Source of the DNA: Atopobiaceae bacterium
GTDB lineage: Bacteria > Actinomycetota > Coriobacteriia > Coriobacteriales > Atopobiaceae
Reading direction: 5' to 3'
Length of the DNA: 13,299 nt
Assembly (NCBI GenBank): GCA_017460265.1
Contig: JAFUBJ010000547.1
Coordinates: 1 to 13,299, forward strand
Below are positions 1 through 5,686 of this stretch, in pieces. The notes below the pieces were generated by a model that was not told where the DNA came from, made no database searches, and was given only the letters and a program-made list of their open reading frames with translations. The number at the start of each line of letters is the position of its first letter. Position 1 is the first letter of the stretch. Made by a program: the position numbers and the translations under genes.

Positions 1-79
1 ATTGGGAAAAGGAGAGAGGGGCAACGACGCACAGCGTGGCTACGAACACCGCCCATACCGGAGGCTTGTGGTCAAACAT
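1..79 (-). CDS. Partial membrane-anchored protein, N-terminus only (cut by left edge)
   Basis: An ATG at 79-77 opens a frame that runs off the left edge after 26 codons. The translation begins MFDHKPPVWAVFVATLCVVA, a short polar start followed by a hydrophobic stretch from about residue 8 to 23, which looks like a signal anchor or first membrane helix. An AGGA-like ribosome binding site lies about 7 bases upstream. A promoter-like -10 box with a dyad (149-165) lies about 65 bases before the start. The family cannot be told from so few residues; an exported or multi-pass membrane protein is likely. The gene is in the same orientation as ssrA but lies beyond the ssrA terminator, so it probably has its own promoter. 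Confidence 0.5.
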   Translation of the reverse strand, partial: MFDHKPPVWAVFVATLCVVAPLSFSQ

Positions 80-148
80 GGTCTATCCTGACTCGGCAGA
101 TGAAGAAGAGGCGGCTTGATTGGACGCGCGGGGTTTGAAGCGCAACCC

Positions 149-165
149 AGTATAGCGCTCGCTAT
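149..165 (-). promoter_or_regulatory. Possible promoter -10 box with overlapping dyad
   Basis: On the minus strand TATACT (154-149) is a good -10 box. It overlaps a 6-bp perfect inverted repeat, ATAGCG (152-157) and CGCTAT (160-165). No good -35 box is seen at normal spacing. The arrangement fits a regulated promoter for the gene starting at 79, with an untranslated leader of about 65 bases. This is inference from motif matching only. Confidence 0.3.
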
Positions 166-380
166 GCATCCGAACGACGAAGCCCGGGACCACTGGAAGG
201 CCGCCGCCTTCCGAGGGCAACGTGCCTGTCACCGTAGCGGTGCTCCCGCTTTTCACAGAGCTGTTGAACACGTTCCGAAAGATTGTCGCGCACCGCAAGA
301 GAATCCCAGCCACAAAAGAAAGGGAGCCTAGTCAGTTGTCTCCAGCAATCCGTGTCCGCTTGACGGCTCCGCCCTGCACA

Positions 381-396
381 GAGTTCGATTCTCCGC
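381..396 (+). repeat. 16-bp inverted copy of tmRNA T-arm
   Basis: GAGTTCGATTCTCCGC on the plus strand here is identical to the T-arm of tmRNA, which is encoded on the minus strand at 480-465. The two copies form a perfect 16-bp inverted repeat 68 bases apart, on either side of the ssrA terminator. The similarity does not extend into an acceptor stem, so this is not a complete tRNA. The 3' end of ssrA is a well-known integrase target, so a rearranged attachment-site remnant is one explanation; chance is unlikely for 16 of 16 bases this close. Confidence 0.6.
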
Positions 397-400
397 CATA

Positions 401-443
401 CAAAAGGACGCGGGCCACGGCCGACAAGCAACCCTGACCCGCG
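401..443 (-). terminator. Rho-independent terminator of ssrA
   Basis: On the minus strand, 9 bases after the tmRNA discriminator base region, CGCGGGTCA (443-435) pairs with TGGCCCGCG (417-409). This gives nine pairs including one G-U. The stem is followed by TCCTTTTG (408-401). Its position just after the tmRNA 3' end fits transcription termination for ssrA. Confidence 0.65.
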
Positions 444-457
444 ATTCATCTACAGGG

Positions 458-816
458 TGGAGGTGCGGAGAATCGAACTCCGGTCCAAAGCAGTCCCCTG
501 ACAGGTGTCTCCAGGCTCAGTCATCAGTTAGGTCTTAGACGCCGCGCACCTGATGACTCGCGCTTGGCGTCCCAGCTGGTTCAGTCTTTTCCGCGGGCAT
601 ACCAGCCACGTCCCTTGGAGCATCTTCCTAGAATGACGCGTCCCCGGCGACGGAAGCAATCCCCGGTTCAGCGGCTGCTATCTAATTAAGCAGCGAGGGC
701 ATAGCCCTGATAAGAGTTGTCGTCAATTCAATTTGACGGTACCCCTGTTTAACGTGGCGAGGAGACCACGGCCTGCTGCCCATCTCAGAACCACCCTGTC
801 GAAACCAGTCACCCCC
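458..816 (-). ncRNA. ssrA: tmRNA (transfer-messenger RNA)
   Basis: tmRNA rescues stalled ribosomes with SmpB: it acts first as an alanyl-tRNA and then as a short mRNA that adds a degradation tag. The 5' end GGGGGTGACTGGTTTCGACA (816-797) is the conserved tmRNA start. Its first seven bases pair with CACCTCC near the 3' end (465-459). The T-arm CGGAG-TTCGATT-CTCCG precedes this, and the discriminator base is A at 458. The terminal CCA is not fully encoded (CCC at 457-455), so the final A must be added. The tag frame reads DDNSYQGYALAA then TAA (724-686), ending in the typical ALAA degron; the exact resume codon (first or second GAC) is inferred. Length is about 359 nt. smpB lies about 1.3 kb upstream on the same strand. 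Confidence 0.95.
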
Positions 817-830
817 ATGAGATGGAGTGG

Positions 831-858
831 GGAATAACCGCCACCATGCGAATGTCAA
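831..858 (-). promoter_or_regulatory. Probable ssrA promoter
   Basis: On the minus strand TTGACA (858-853) is a consensus -35 box, followed after 16 bases by TATTCC (836-831) as a weaker -10 box. Transcription would start about 7-8 bases before the mature tmRNA 5' end at 816, leaving a short leader for RNase P to remove. A small 5-bp hairpin (865-869 with 875-879) lies just upstream. A second -10-like TATACT sits at 892-887 without a good -35 box. Confidence 0.55.
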
Positions 859-969
859 TGAACGGCCGGATTCACCGGCAGGTACTAGTATACCCACTCA
901 GGCGGATATCTACCGTGGCGACCATCATGTTGAAGGCTTGTTGACAGCCCGTCGAAAACAGATGCCGCA

Positions 970-1201
970 CTAATTTTCAACACTCTATTGAAAGTGTAGA
1001 TAAAGCCCCTTTTGTCACTTTGGAGGTCTGTTAAGCTTCTTAGCTTGCACCAAGACATTCAAGCCAAGGCATTGACCATTTTTAAAGATGGAATGTTTAC
1101 CAGCAGAAATGAGGAAAACTGTATAAAGGGAACTAATCATCGCATAGCATTGCATGAACCATTGGTGACCACTTGGTACCACACTCTTGTTGAAAACTTA
1201 G
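970..1201. other. AT-rich island with terminal inverted repeats (MITE-like candidate)
   Basis: This stretch is clearly more AT-rich than the rest of the window. It is bounded by CTAATTTTCAAC (970-981) and GTTGAAAACTTAG (1189-1201), which are reverse complements over 12 bases with one extra base. Inside the ends the motif ACACTCT-n-TTGAAA also occurs twice in direct orientation (980-993 and 1181-1195). No target-site duplication is obvious. One open plus-strand frame (1012-1206, TTG start) fills most of it, but has no ribosome binding site and no recognised family. It may be a small non-autonomous mobile element, a decayed gene or a transferred fragment. It separates the rubredoxin terminator from the ssrA promoter. 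Confidence 0.3.
1158..1181. promoter_or_regulatory. Cluster of alternating ACCA/TGGT half-sites (possible operator)
   Basis: Five half-sites alternate within 24 bases: ACCA, T, TGGT, G, ACCA, CT, TGGT, ACCA. This gives overlapping dyads, including the 9-mer TGGTGACCA and the perfect 8-mer TGGTACCA. Such density suggests a binding site for a dimeric regulator or a strong local cruciform. No promoter or target gene can be assigned, as neighbouring genes face away or end nearby. Confidence 0.25.
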
Positions 1202-1250
1202 ACTGAGTATTCCGCCAATCTACAATCGCCTGACACGACCTCGAGCACCC

Positions 1251-1283
1251 ACAAAAGAACGAGGGACGCCACGGCGCCCCTCG
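1251..1283 (-). terminator. Rho-independent terminator after rubredoxin gene
   Basis: On the minus strand CGAGGGGCGC (1283-1274) pairs with GCGTCCCTCG (1269-1260), with one G-U pair and a short CG-rich loop. It is followed by TTCTTTTGT (1259-1251). It lies about 40 bases after the rubredoxin stop codon and probably ends the transcript that carries the rubredoxin gene. Confidence 0.7.
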
Positions 1284-1322
1284 CAGACCTACCTTCCTGT
1301 TGCGCTTTCGCTTAAGAAGGCT

Positions 1323-1460
1323 TTACTCCTCGACCAGCTCGAACAGGTCGGGTCCAACACCACAGGCTTCGCAGGTGAAATCCTCGGGAAGCTCAGGCTT
1401 GTCGATGGTGACCTCCCAGCCGCAAACGGTGCACCGGAACGTATAGGTCGTCTCTGCCAT
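1323..1460 (-). CDS. Small rubredoxin (Fe-Cys4 electron carrier)
   Basis: This 45-residue protein carries the rubredoxin signature. The first pair of iron ligands is C10-x-x-C13-G (FRCTVCGWEV) and the second is C30-x-x-C33-G in LPEDFTCEACGVGPDLFE. The hallmark LPxDFxCxxCGVGPDxF is nearly complete. Rubredoxins bind one iron through four cysteines and pass single electrons in the cytoplasm. The ATG at 1460 follows a strong AAAGGAGG site six to seven bases away. It is at the short end for the family (usually 50-55 residues), with a shortened middle loop. It sits 79 bases downstream of the flavin-reductase-like gene, a pairing that suggests a shared electron-transfer job. A terminator follows. 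The family call is firm; the redox partner is inferred. Confidence 0.9.
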   Translation of the reverse strand: MAETTYTFRCTVCGWEVTIDKPELPEDFTCEACGVGPDLFELVEE

Positions 1461-1499
1461 AACGTTCCTCCTTTCTCCCTCTCCGATAGGACGGCGCCA

Positions 1500-1508
1500 G
1501 TTATACCA
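1500..1508 (-). promoter_or_regulatory. Possible extended -10 promoter for rubredoxin gene
   Basis: On the minus strand TGGTATAAC (1508-1500) matches an extended -10 element. It lies in the 79-base gap between the flavin-reductase stop and the rubredoxin start. No good -35 box is seen. It could give the small rubredoxin gene its own transcript. Confidence 0.3.
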
Positions 1509-1539
1509 GCGCTCAAGAGCAGCTTATCACAGCAGACGG

Positions 1540-2046
1540 CTACTCCGCCACATAGCTCGACGCCTTGGGAGGCGTCTTTCCCTTCAGAGTCGAGTGATAG
1601 TAGGCATACGTCAGAGGAGCGGCATCGCTTAGAACCTCAGCATCCTTGACCTCGCCCACAAAGATGACGTGCGTGCCCACATCGAGGGTCTGCACGACCT
1701 CGCAGGCAATCACGCACGCCGCGTTAAGCGGAGTGTAGGGATCCCCCAGCACGGTATTGCGGCACTCAATGCCGCCAAACTTGTCGAAGTCCGTTGAGGT
1801 CCTGAACCCAAACCTGCCGATGTAAGGCATGTCCGCCTCTTCGGTAATGGCCGTCAAGGCAAAGTGCCCGGCACGCTCGATCACGCCCTCGGTATGGTTC
1901 TGCTTGTTGACGACCACCTCGACCTGAAGAGGCTGGCTCGTGAGCTGCAGCCCCGTGTTGATCACGCAGGCGCCGTAGTCATCGCCATCGCAAGCGGAAA
2001 CAACGTAGAGCCCAGAAGAGAACTTGAACAGGGCCTTTGCATCCAT
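1540..2046 (-). CDS. Flavin reductase-like FMN-binding split-barrel protein
   Basis: This 168-residue protein matches the flavin-reductase-like domain family (FMN-binding split barrel). It begins MDAKALFKFSSGLYVVSA, followed by a region rich in the family's pattern of asking for an imported or new substrate (GACVINTGLQLTSQPLQVEV). It has VNKQNHT and ERAGHFALT in the middle and DVGTHVIFVGEVKDAEVL near residues 125-145, where the family has HxxFxGxV. These proteins bind FMN and often use NAD(P)H. In Moorella and related anaerobes the same domain is fused to rubredoxin (high-molecular-weight rubredoxin) and feeds electrons to flavodiiron proteins. Here the rubredoxin is the next gene, so a split version is plausible. 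The ATG at 2046 has an AAAGGAG site. The partner and substrate are inferred. Confidence 0.85.
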   Translation of the reverse strand: MDAKALFKFSSGLYVVSACDGDDYGACVINTGLQLTSQPLQVEVVVNKQNHTEGVIERAGHFALTAITEEADMPYIGRFGFRTSTDFDKFGGIECRNTVLGDPYTPLNAACVIACEVVQTLDVGTHVIFVGEVKDAEVLSDAAPLTYAYYHSTLKGKTPPKASSYVAE

Positions 2047-2065
2047 TGGAGCTCCTTTCCCGTTG

Positions 2066-2085
2066 GCTCGGCCCCCATGCCGAGC
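2066..2085. other. Intergenic hairpin between smpB and flavin reductase gene
   Basis: A perfect 7-bp stem, GCTCGGC (2066-2072) with GCCGAGC (2079-2085), encloses a six-base loop. It fills most of the 49-base gap and ends about 10 bases before the ribosome binding site of the flavin reductase gene. No T-run follows, so a strong terminator is unlikely; it may stabilise or process the transcript. Confidence 0.45.
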
Positions 2086-2095
2086 GCTGAAACCC

Positions 2096-2593
2096 TTATC
2101 TGCTACGCTCCTTGAGCGCACGCTGGATGTCACGATTGACCTGCTTTTGAGCAAGGTCGGCACGCTTGTCGTAACTCTTCTTTCCGCGACCAACGCCAAT
2201 CTGGAGCTTTACGCGGTTGTGCTCGTCAAAGTACATCTCCAGCGGAACAAGTGCGAGCCCCTTTGTGCGAAGCCGGCCGTCGAGGGAGTCAATCTGGCGC
2301 CTGTGCAGGAGCAGCTTGCGACGCCGATCAGGGTCCACGTTCCAAACGCCGCCGTTGGAATAGGGGTGGATGTGCATGCCGACAAGCCACACCTCGCCTC
2401 CGCGGATGATGCAGAAGGCGTCAGTTATCTGCGAGGCGCGCTCTCGCAGGCTCTTCACCTCGGTCCCCGTGAGCTCGATGCCCGCCTCGTAGGTGTCAAG
2501 AATCTCGTAGTCGTGATGGGCGACGCGGTTGCGTGAGATGGTCTTCTTGCCCTTCTTCCCAACCGGCGCCTTGCCTTGCTGCTTAGCTGGCAT
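2096..2593 (-). CDS. smpB: SsrA-binding protein SmpB
   Basis: SmpB binds tmRNA and brings it to stalled ribosomes. This 165-residue protein has the family landmarks in order: NRVAHHDYEI, YEAGIELTGTEVKSLRE (near residues 35-52), the region HIHPYSNG, DPDRRRKLLLHRRQI, the KGLALVPLEMYF strand, RVKLQIGVGRGKKSYDKR, and a basic C-terminal tail QKQVNRDIQRALKERSR that enters the decoding channel. The lysine-rich N-terminus is a little longer than usual. Start choice: the ATG at 2593 has GGGAGG six bases upstream, whereas an in-frame ATG two codons earlier touches that site. It overlaps the end of the upstream TPR gene by 11 bases, indicating translational coupling. The tmRNA gene itself is 1.3 kb downstream. 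Confidence 0.97.
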   Translation of the reverse strand: MPAKQQGKAPVGKKGKKTISRNRVAHHDYEILDTYEAGIELTGTEVKSLRERASQITDAFCIIRGGEVWLVGMHIHPYSNGGVWNVDPDRRRKLLLHRRQIDSLDGRLRTKGLALVPLEMYFDEHNRVKLQIGVGRGKKSYDKRADLAQKQVNRDIQRALKERSR

Positions 2594-3422
2594 CGTCATC
2601 CTCCCCACGAATGAGCGCAAGGAGCGCCATGGCGGCATCCTCTCCCACCAGGTCGCGGGCCCGGATGGTCAAATTGGTGGCGACGTCTCGCTCGCCCATC
2701 TCCGCCGCGTCCATGGCGCACATAAGCAGACACACCGCTATCTCGGCATTGGCCGCATCGGGAAGGCCCTCGGCGGCAAGCAGCTCCTCGGTCTCGTCGT
2801 CGCTCACGGAATCAGGGTCACGATTGGTCCCCGCCGCCTGGTCAAGGGCGGCCTCAAGGGCGGAGTCACCCGTATCAAGACGCCGGGCGGCCCTCAACGC
2901 CGCCGCTGCCGTGCGTGGCTTTTCTGAGACCTGGAAGTACTCGGCAAAGGTGAGATACGCCCGAACCAGATGAGACGCATCGCTTGCGCGCTCAAAGACG
3001 GAGTAGGTGAGCGCAAGGTACTCGCGCATGTCGCCCGCAATTCGGAAGAGGTCGGCCAGGTTCAGCCGATGCTCGCAGCCCATGGGATTCCACCGGACCG
3101 CCTGCTTGAGGGCCTCCGTCGCATGGTCGTAGTCACCCACGTGCACATCGGCGAGAGCAAGGTCAGCATACAGCCTGTCAAGGGGCTCCCCTACGTCGCG
3201 AAGCTCACGGGGGTCCTCCTCAACGCGCCGATACGCAAGCCTCTCAAAGATGGTTGGGAAGCTGAACCACTGCACCGATTCGGTCGTGACGCAGTTGCGA
3301 TCAACGTATTCCTCAGCGTCCTCCGCAAGGCGCAGCAGAAGGTCTCGGGCAGCCTCGTTTTGCCCCTGTATAAGCAGCCCCTCGGCACGCATCAACTCTT
3401 CGGTTAGGGTCGTCTGGCTCAT
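2583..3422 (-). CDS. TPR-like helical repeat protein, function unknown
   Basis: This 279-residue protein is largely helical and contains tetratricopeptide-like repeats. The clearest is at about residues 83-115 (LYADLALADVHVGDYDHATEALKQAVRWNP), followed by degenerate repeats to about residue 190 (AAALRAARRLDTGDSALEAAL). An acidic linker (DPDSVSDDETEELLAAEG) leads to a C-terminal helical part and an acidic tail. There is no signal peptide or membrane segment, so it is probably cytoplasmic and acts as a protein-binding scaffold. The ATG at 3422 has a clear AAGGAGG site six bases upstream, better than the upstream alternative in the same frame. Its stop overlaps smpB by 11 bases, and it follows rnr by 96 bases. 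Coupling to smpB hints at a role in ribosome rescue or RNA turnover, but that is only inference. I do not recognise a specific family. Confidence 0.8.
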   Translation of the reverse strand: MSQTTLTEELMRAEGLLIQGQNEAARDLLLRLAEDAEEYVDRNCVTTESVQWFSFPTIFERLAYRRVEEDPRELRDVGEPLDRLYADLALADVHVGDYDHATEALKQAVRWNPMGCEHRLNLADLFRIAGDMREYLALTYSVFERASDASHLVRAYLTFAEYFQVSEKPRTAAAALRAARRLDTGDSALEAALDQAAGTNRDPDSVSDDETEELLAAEGLPDAANAEIAVCLLMCAMDAAEMGERDVATNLTIRARDLVGEDAAMALLALIRGEDDDAS

Positions 3423-3518
3423 GGGCGACCTCCTTCTCTCTCGTTTCATACCAGTCTACCCGAGATTGCCCTCAAGACATCATGGGCGCTTGCTCGCTCA
3501 AGCATCCCCGTCCGAGCC

Positions 3519-5525
3519 TCAGGCAAGGGCGAAGTCGATCTGGCCCTTATCCGGATTTGCGCCAACGACTTCGACGGCAATACGCTGGCCCAGCCGCCAT
3601 GATCGTCCGCTGCTCTCTCCCACAAGCGCCATGCGAGTCGCGTCGTAGGAGAACCACTCCTCCCCCAGCGCACGAACGGGAAGGAGCCCCTCCGCGCACG
3701 TGTCATCGAGCATGACGAAGAGGCCATAGCGTTCGCACCCAACCACGATGCCCGAAAAGCGTTCACCCACGCGCTGCTGGAAGAGTTCGGCCATCTTTGC
3801 CTTTTGGGAGTCGCGCGACGCCATGTCGGCCACGCGCTCCTGGTCAGAGCACGTGCGACAAAGCTGGGGAAGCACATTTGCCACAGACCGCTGCTCCTTT
3901 GACCCAAGCGTTCCCGCCATGAGCGCCTTGAGGGCGCGATGAACCACGTCGTCGGGATAGCGCCTGATCGGAGAGGTGAAGTGACAGTAGGCCGAAGCGC
4001 CCAGGGCATAGTGGCCTTGATTGTCAGGCAGGTATATAGCGCGCTTCTGCGCCCTAAGGAGCAGCGAGTTTGCCAGATACTCACCGCTCGTTCCCCGGGC
4101 GCTTGAAAGAACCTCCTGAAGGGCACGCGGCTCTCCCGCCACGATTCTATCGGCAAGGTCCCCCTTCACAAGCCCAAGCTCACGCAGAATGGGAAGGGTG
4201 GATGCCAGGCTCTCGGGAGCAGGACGCTCGTGAACACGATAGGCCGCCGGCACGTCAGCCTCGGATAGCATCTTGGCGACGCACTCGTTGGCAACGAGCA
4301 TAGCTTCCTCGACCAGGCTCGTCGCGGCGGTCCTCTCGCGCACGCGAACCCCCGTGGGATGGCCATCGGCATCAAGAAGCACCTTTGCTTCGCGCGTGTC
4401 AAAGTCAATCGCCCCGCGCTGCGTCCGCAGCTCTCGCCTCAGGCGTGCCACCTCGTCGAGCATCATCAAGGCATCGGCAACCTCTTGTCCTACACCTTCT
4501 GCCACGGGAAGCTCTTCGATAGGCAATGCGCCCTCAAGAAGGGCGTCTGCCTGGTCGTAGCTCAAACGCGCGTGGGAACGAATGACGGAGGTGCAGGCCT
4601 CAGAAGAGACGACCCTTCCCCGCTGGTCCAAACGGGCAAACACCGACATGCAAAGCCTGTCCTCGCCTGGCCTGAGTGAGCACACGTCGTTGCAAAGACG
4701 TTCGGGGAGCATCGGGATAACGCGGTCAACAAGGTAGGTGGAACAGGTACGCTGCCGCGCCTCGACGTCGATGGAAGAACCCCACGGCACGTAATGCGTT
4801 ACGTCAGCAATGTGAATGCCAAGCTCGTAACCAGCCTCAAGGCGCCGCACACTCAGGGCATCGTCAAAGTCGCGGGCATCGGCTGGGTCAACCGTAAGCG
4901 TGCACAGAGGCCTGAGATCCCTTCGGGACGGGTCCGCGCCCAATGCGCCATCAATGTCAGGCTCGATCTGTTCTGCCTCGGCAAGGACGGCATCCGGAAA
5001 GTCAGTCACGATGCCGTGGGAGGCGATGACCGCCTCGACTGCCATGTCGAGCTCGGAGGAGCGACCGACCCTGCGGTCGATGGTCACCACGCCAGCCGCC
5101 TGTCGCGTGGGGTACTGCAGAATGCGAGCGCTCACCACGTCGCCCGCTTCCACCGACAAGCGCTTGGCAGAGCTGTCCTCTGGCAGTACAAAGAAGTCGT
5201 GGCGTACGCGCGCGTCAAGCGGCACGACCACGCCCAATGGCTCTACCTTCTCGTACGTTCCCAAAAAGGTCGTCGTTGCCCGCTGCAAGACGCCATGAAC
5301 CACGGCCTCCGGATCTGCCTTGCCGCGACGGACAAGGACGACCTGGACCTCGTCGCCATCCATGGCCTCCCTGATTCCTCCCCGAGCCACCTGAAAGGTG
5401 CCTTCGGGAGTCTGTACCGTGGCCACCCCGGACCGCACGATGCGAATCGTGCCCGTCACCGTAACGGGAGCCTTGCGGACGCTGGGACGGCCATGACCGC
5501 GCTTTGAAGAACGTCTCCGACTCAT
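3519..5525 (-). CDS. rnr: Ribonuclease R / RNase II family 3'-5' exoribonuclease
   Basis: This 668-residue enzyme degrades RNA processively from the 3' end and can act on structured RNA. It has a basic N-terminus (MSRRRSSKRGHGRPSVRK), a cold-shock-type RNA-binding region (about 20-150) and a long RNB catalytic domain (about 200-540). It ends with an S1 domain (about 587-668, SGIVVGCERYGLFVMLDD). The metal-binding acidic cluster is intact: D213, D219, D221 and D222 in DPADARDFDDALS. The conserved SPIRRYPD motif lies near residues 518-525. It lacks the N-terminal helix-turn-helix of longer E. coli RNase R, so it is a short form. The ATG at 5525 has AAAGGAG five bases upstream. In trans-translation RNase R removes the non-stop mRNA, which fits its place near smpB and ssrA. 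It is the only gene here that ends in TGA. Confidence 0.93.
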   Translation of the reverse strand: MSRRRSSKRGHGRPSVRKAPVTVTGTIRIVRSGVATVQTPEGTFQVARGGIREAMDGDEVQVVLVRRGKADPEAVVHGVLQRATTTFLGTYEKVEPLGVVVPLDARVRHDFFVLPEDSSAKRLSVEAGDVVSARILQYPTRQAAGVVTIDRRVGRSSELDMAVEAVIASHGIVTDFPDAVLAEAEQIEPDIDGALGADPSRRDLRPLCTLTVDPADARDFDDALSVRRLEAGYELGIHIADVTHYVPWGSSIDVEARQRTCSTYLVDRVIPMLPERLCNDVCSLRPGEDRLCMSVFARLDQRGRVVSSEACTSVIRSHARLSYDQADALLEGALPIEELPVAEGVGQEVADALMMLDEVARLRRELRTQRGAIDFDTREAKVLLDADGHPTGVRVRERTAATSLVEEAMLVANECVAKMLSEADVPAAYRVHERPAPESLASTLPILRELGLVKGDLADRIVAGEPRALQEVLSSARGTSGEYLANSLLLRAQKRAIYLPDNQGHYALGASAYCHFTSPIRRYPDDVVHRALKALMAGTLGSKEQRSVANVLPQLCRTCSDQERVADMASRDSQKAKMAELFQQRVGERFSGIVVGCERYGLFVMLDDTCAEGLLPVRALGEEWFSYDATRMALVGESSGRSWRLGQRIAVEVVGANPDKGQIDFALA

Positions 5526-5596
5526 GCTGCTCCTTTGGAGTTGGCCCCTGCAAGATTGGGCCTGACAGTGCAAAAGATAAACCTTCAACCAAGATG

Positions 5597-5659
5597 GCGA
5601 GCCCCCTCTTTGCCCATTGTGGCGCATCTTGGATGCGCACGGGCAGAGAGGGGGCTCGC
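5597..5659. terminator. Large stem-loop between ftsX and rnr, probable terminator
   Basis: Arms of 13 perfect pairs (5597-5609 with 5647-5659) continue, after one mismatch or wobble position, into TGCCC with GGGCA (5611-5615 with 5641-5645). An apical stem of about nine pairs, CGCATC with GATGCG flanked by GTG with CAC, closes the top. It lies 27 bases after the ftsX stop. On the minus strand the following bases are moderately T-rich but lack a clean T-run. An 8-base segment of the tip (5625-5632) can instead pair with 5589-5596 just after the structure. It probably ends or attenuates the ftsEX transcript before rnr. Confidence 0.55.
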
Positions 5660-5686
5660 GTTGGTGACGTGGAAAACGCTCGGAAC

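Larger units (their letters stand above)
80..400. other. Non-coding stretch between ssrA terminator and left-edge gene
   Basis: No convincing gene is seen here. The longest minus-strand frame (313-83, GTG start) has no ribosome binding site, ends in a Ser-rich tail and runs across the promoter-like dyad. The stretch holds a 7-bp perfect hairpin (195-201 with 206-212, loop of four), which has no T-run after it on the minus strand, the promoter-like site at 149-165, and the 16-bp inverted tmRNA T-arm copy at 381-396. Confidence 0.5.

Noticed and set aside
83..313. Minus-strand 76-codon frame before the left-edge gene
   Set aside because: The GTG start has no ribosome binding site, the product matches nothing I recognise, and it covers a promoter-like dyad.
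381..420. A tRNA gene on the plus strand at the T-arm-like sequence
   Set aside because: Only the T-arm is recognisable; no acceptor, D or anticodon stems could be built.
1012..1206. Plus-strand 64-codon frame in the AT-rich island
   Set aside because: TTG start without ribosome binding site; not a recognised family; an AT-rich island can hold such a frame by chance.
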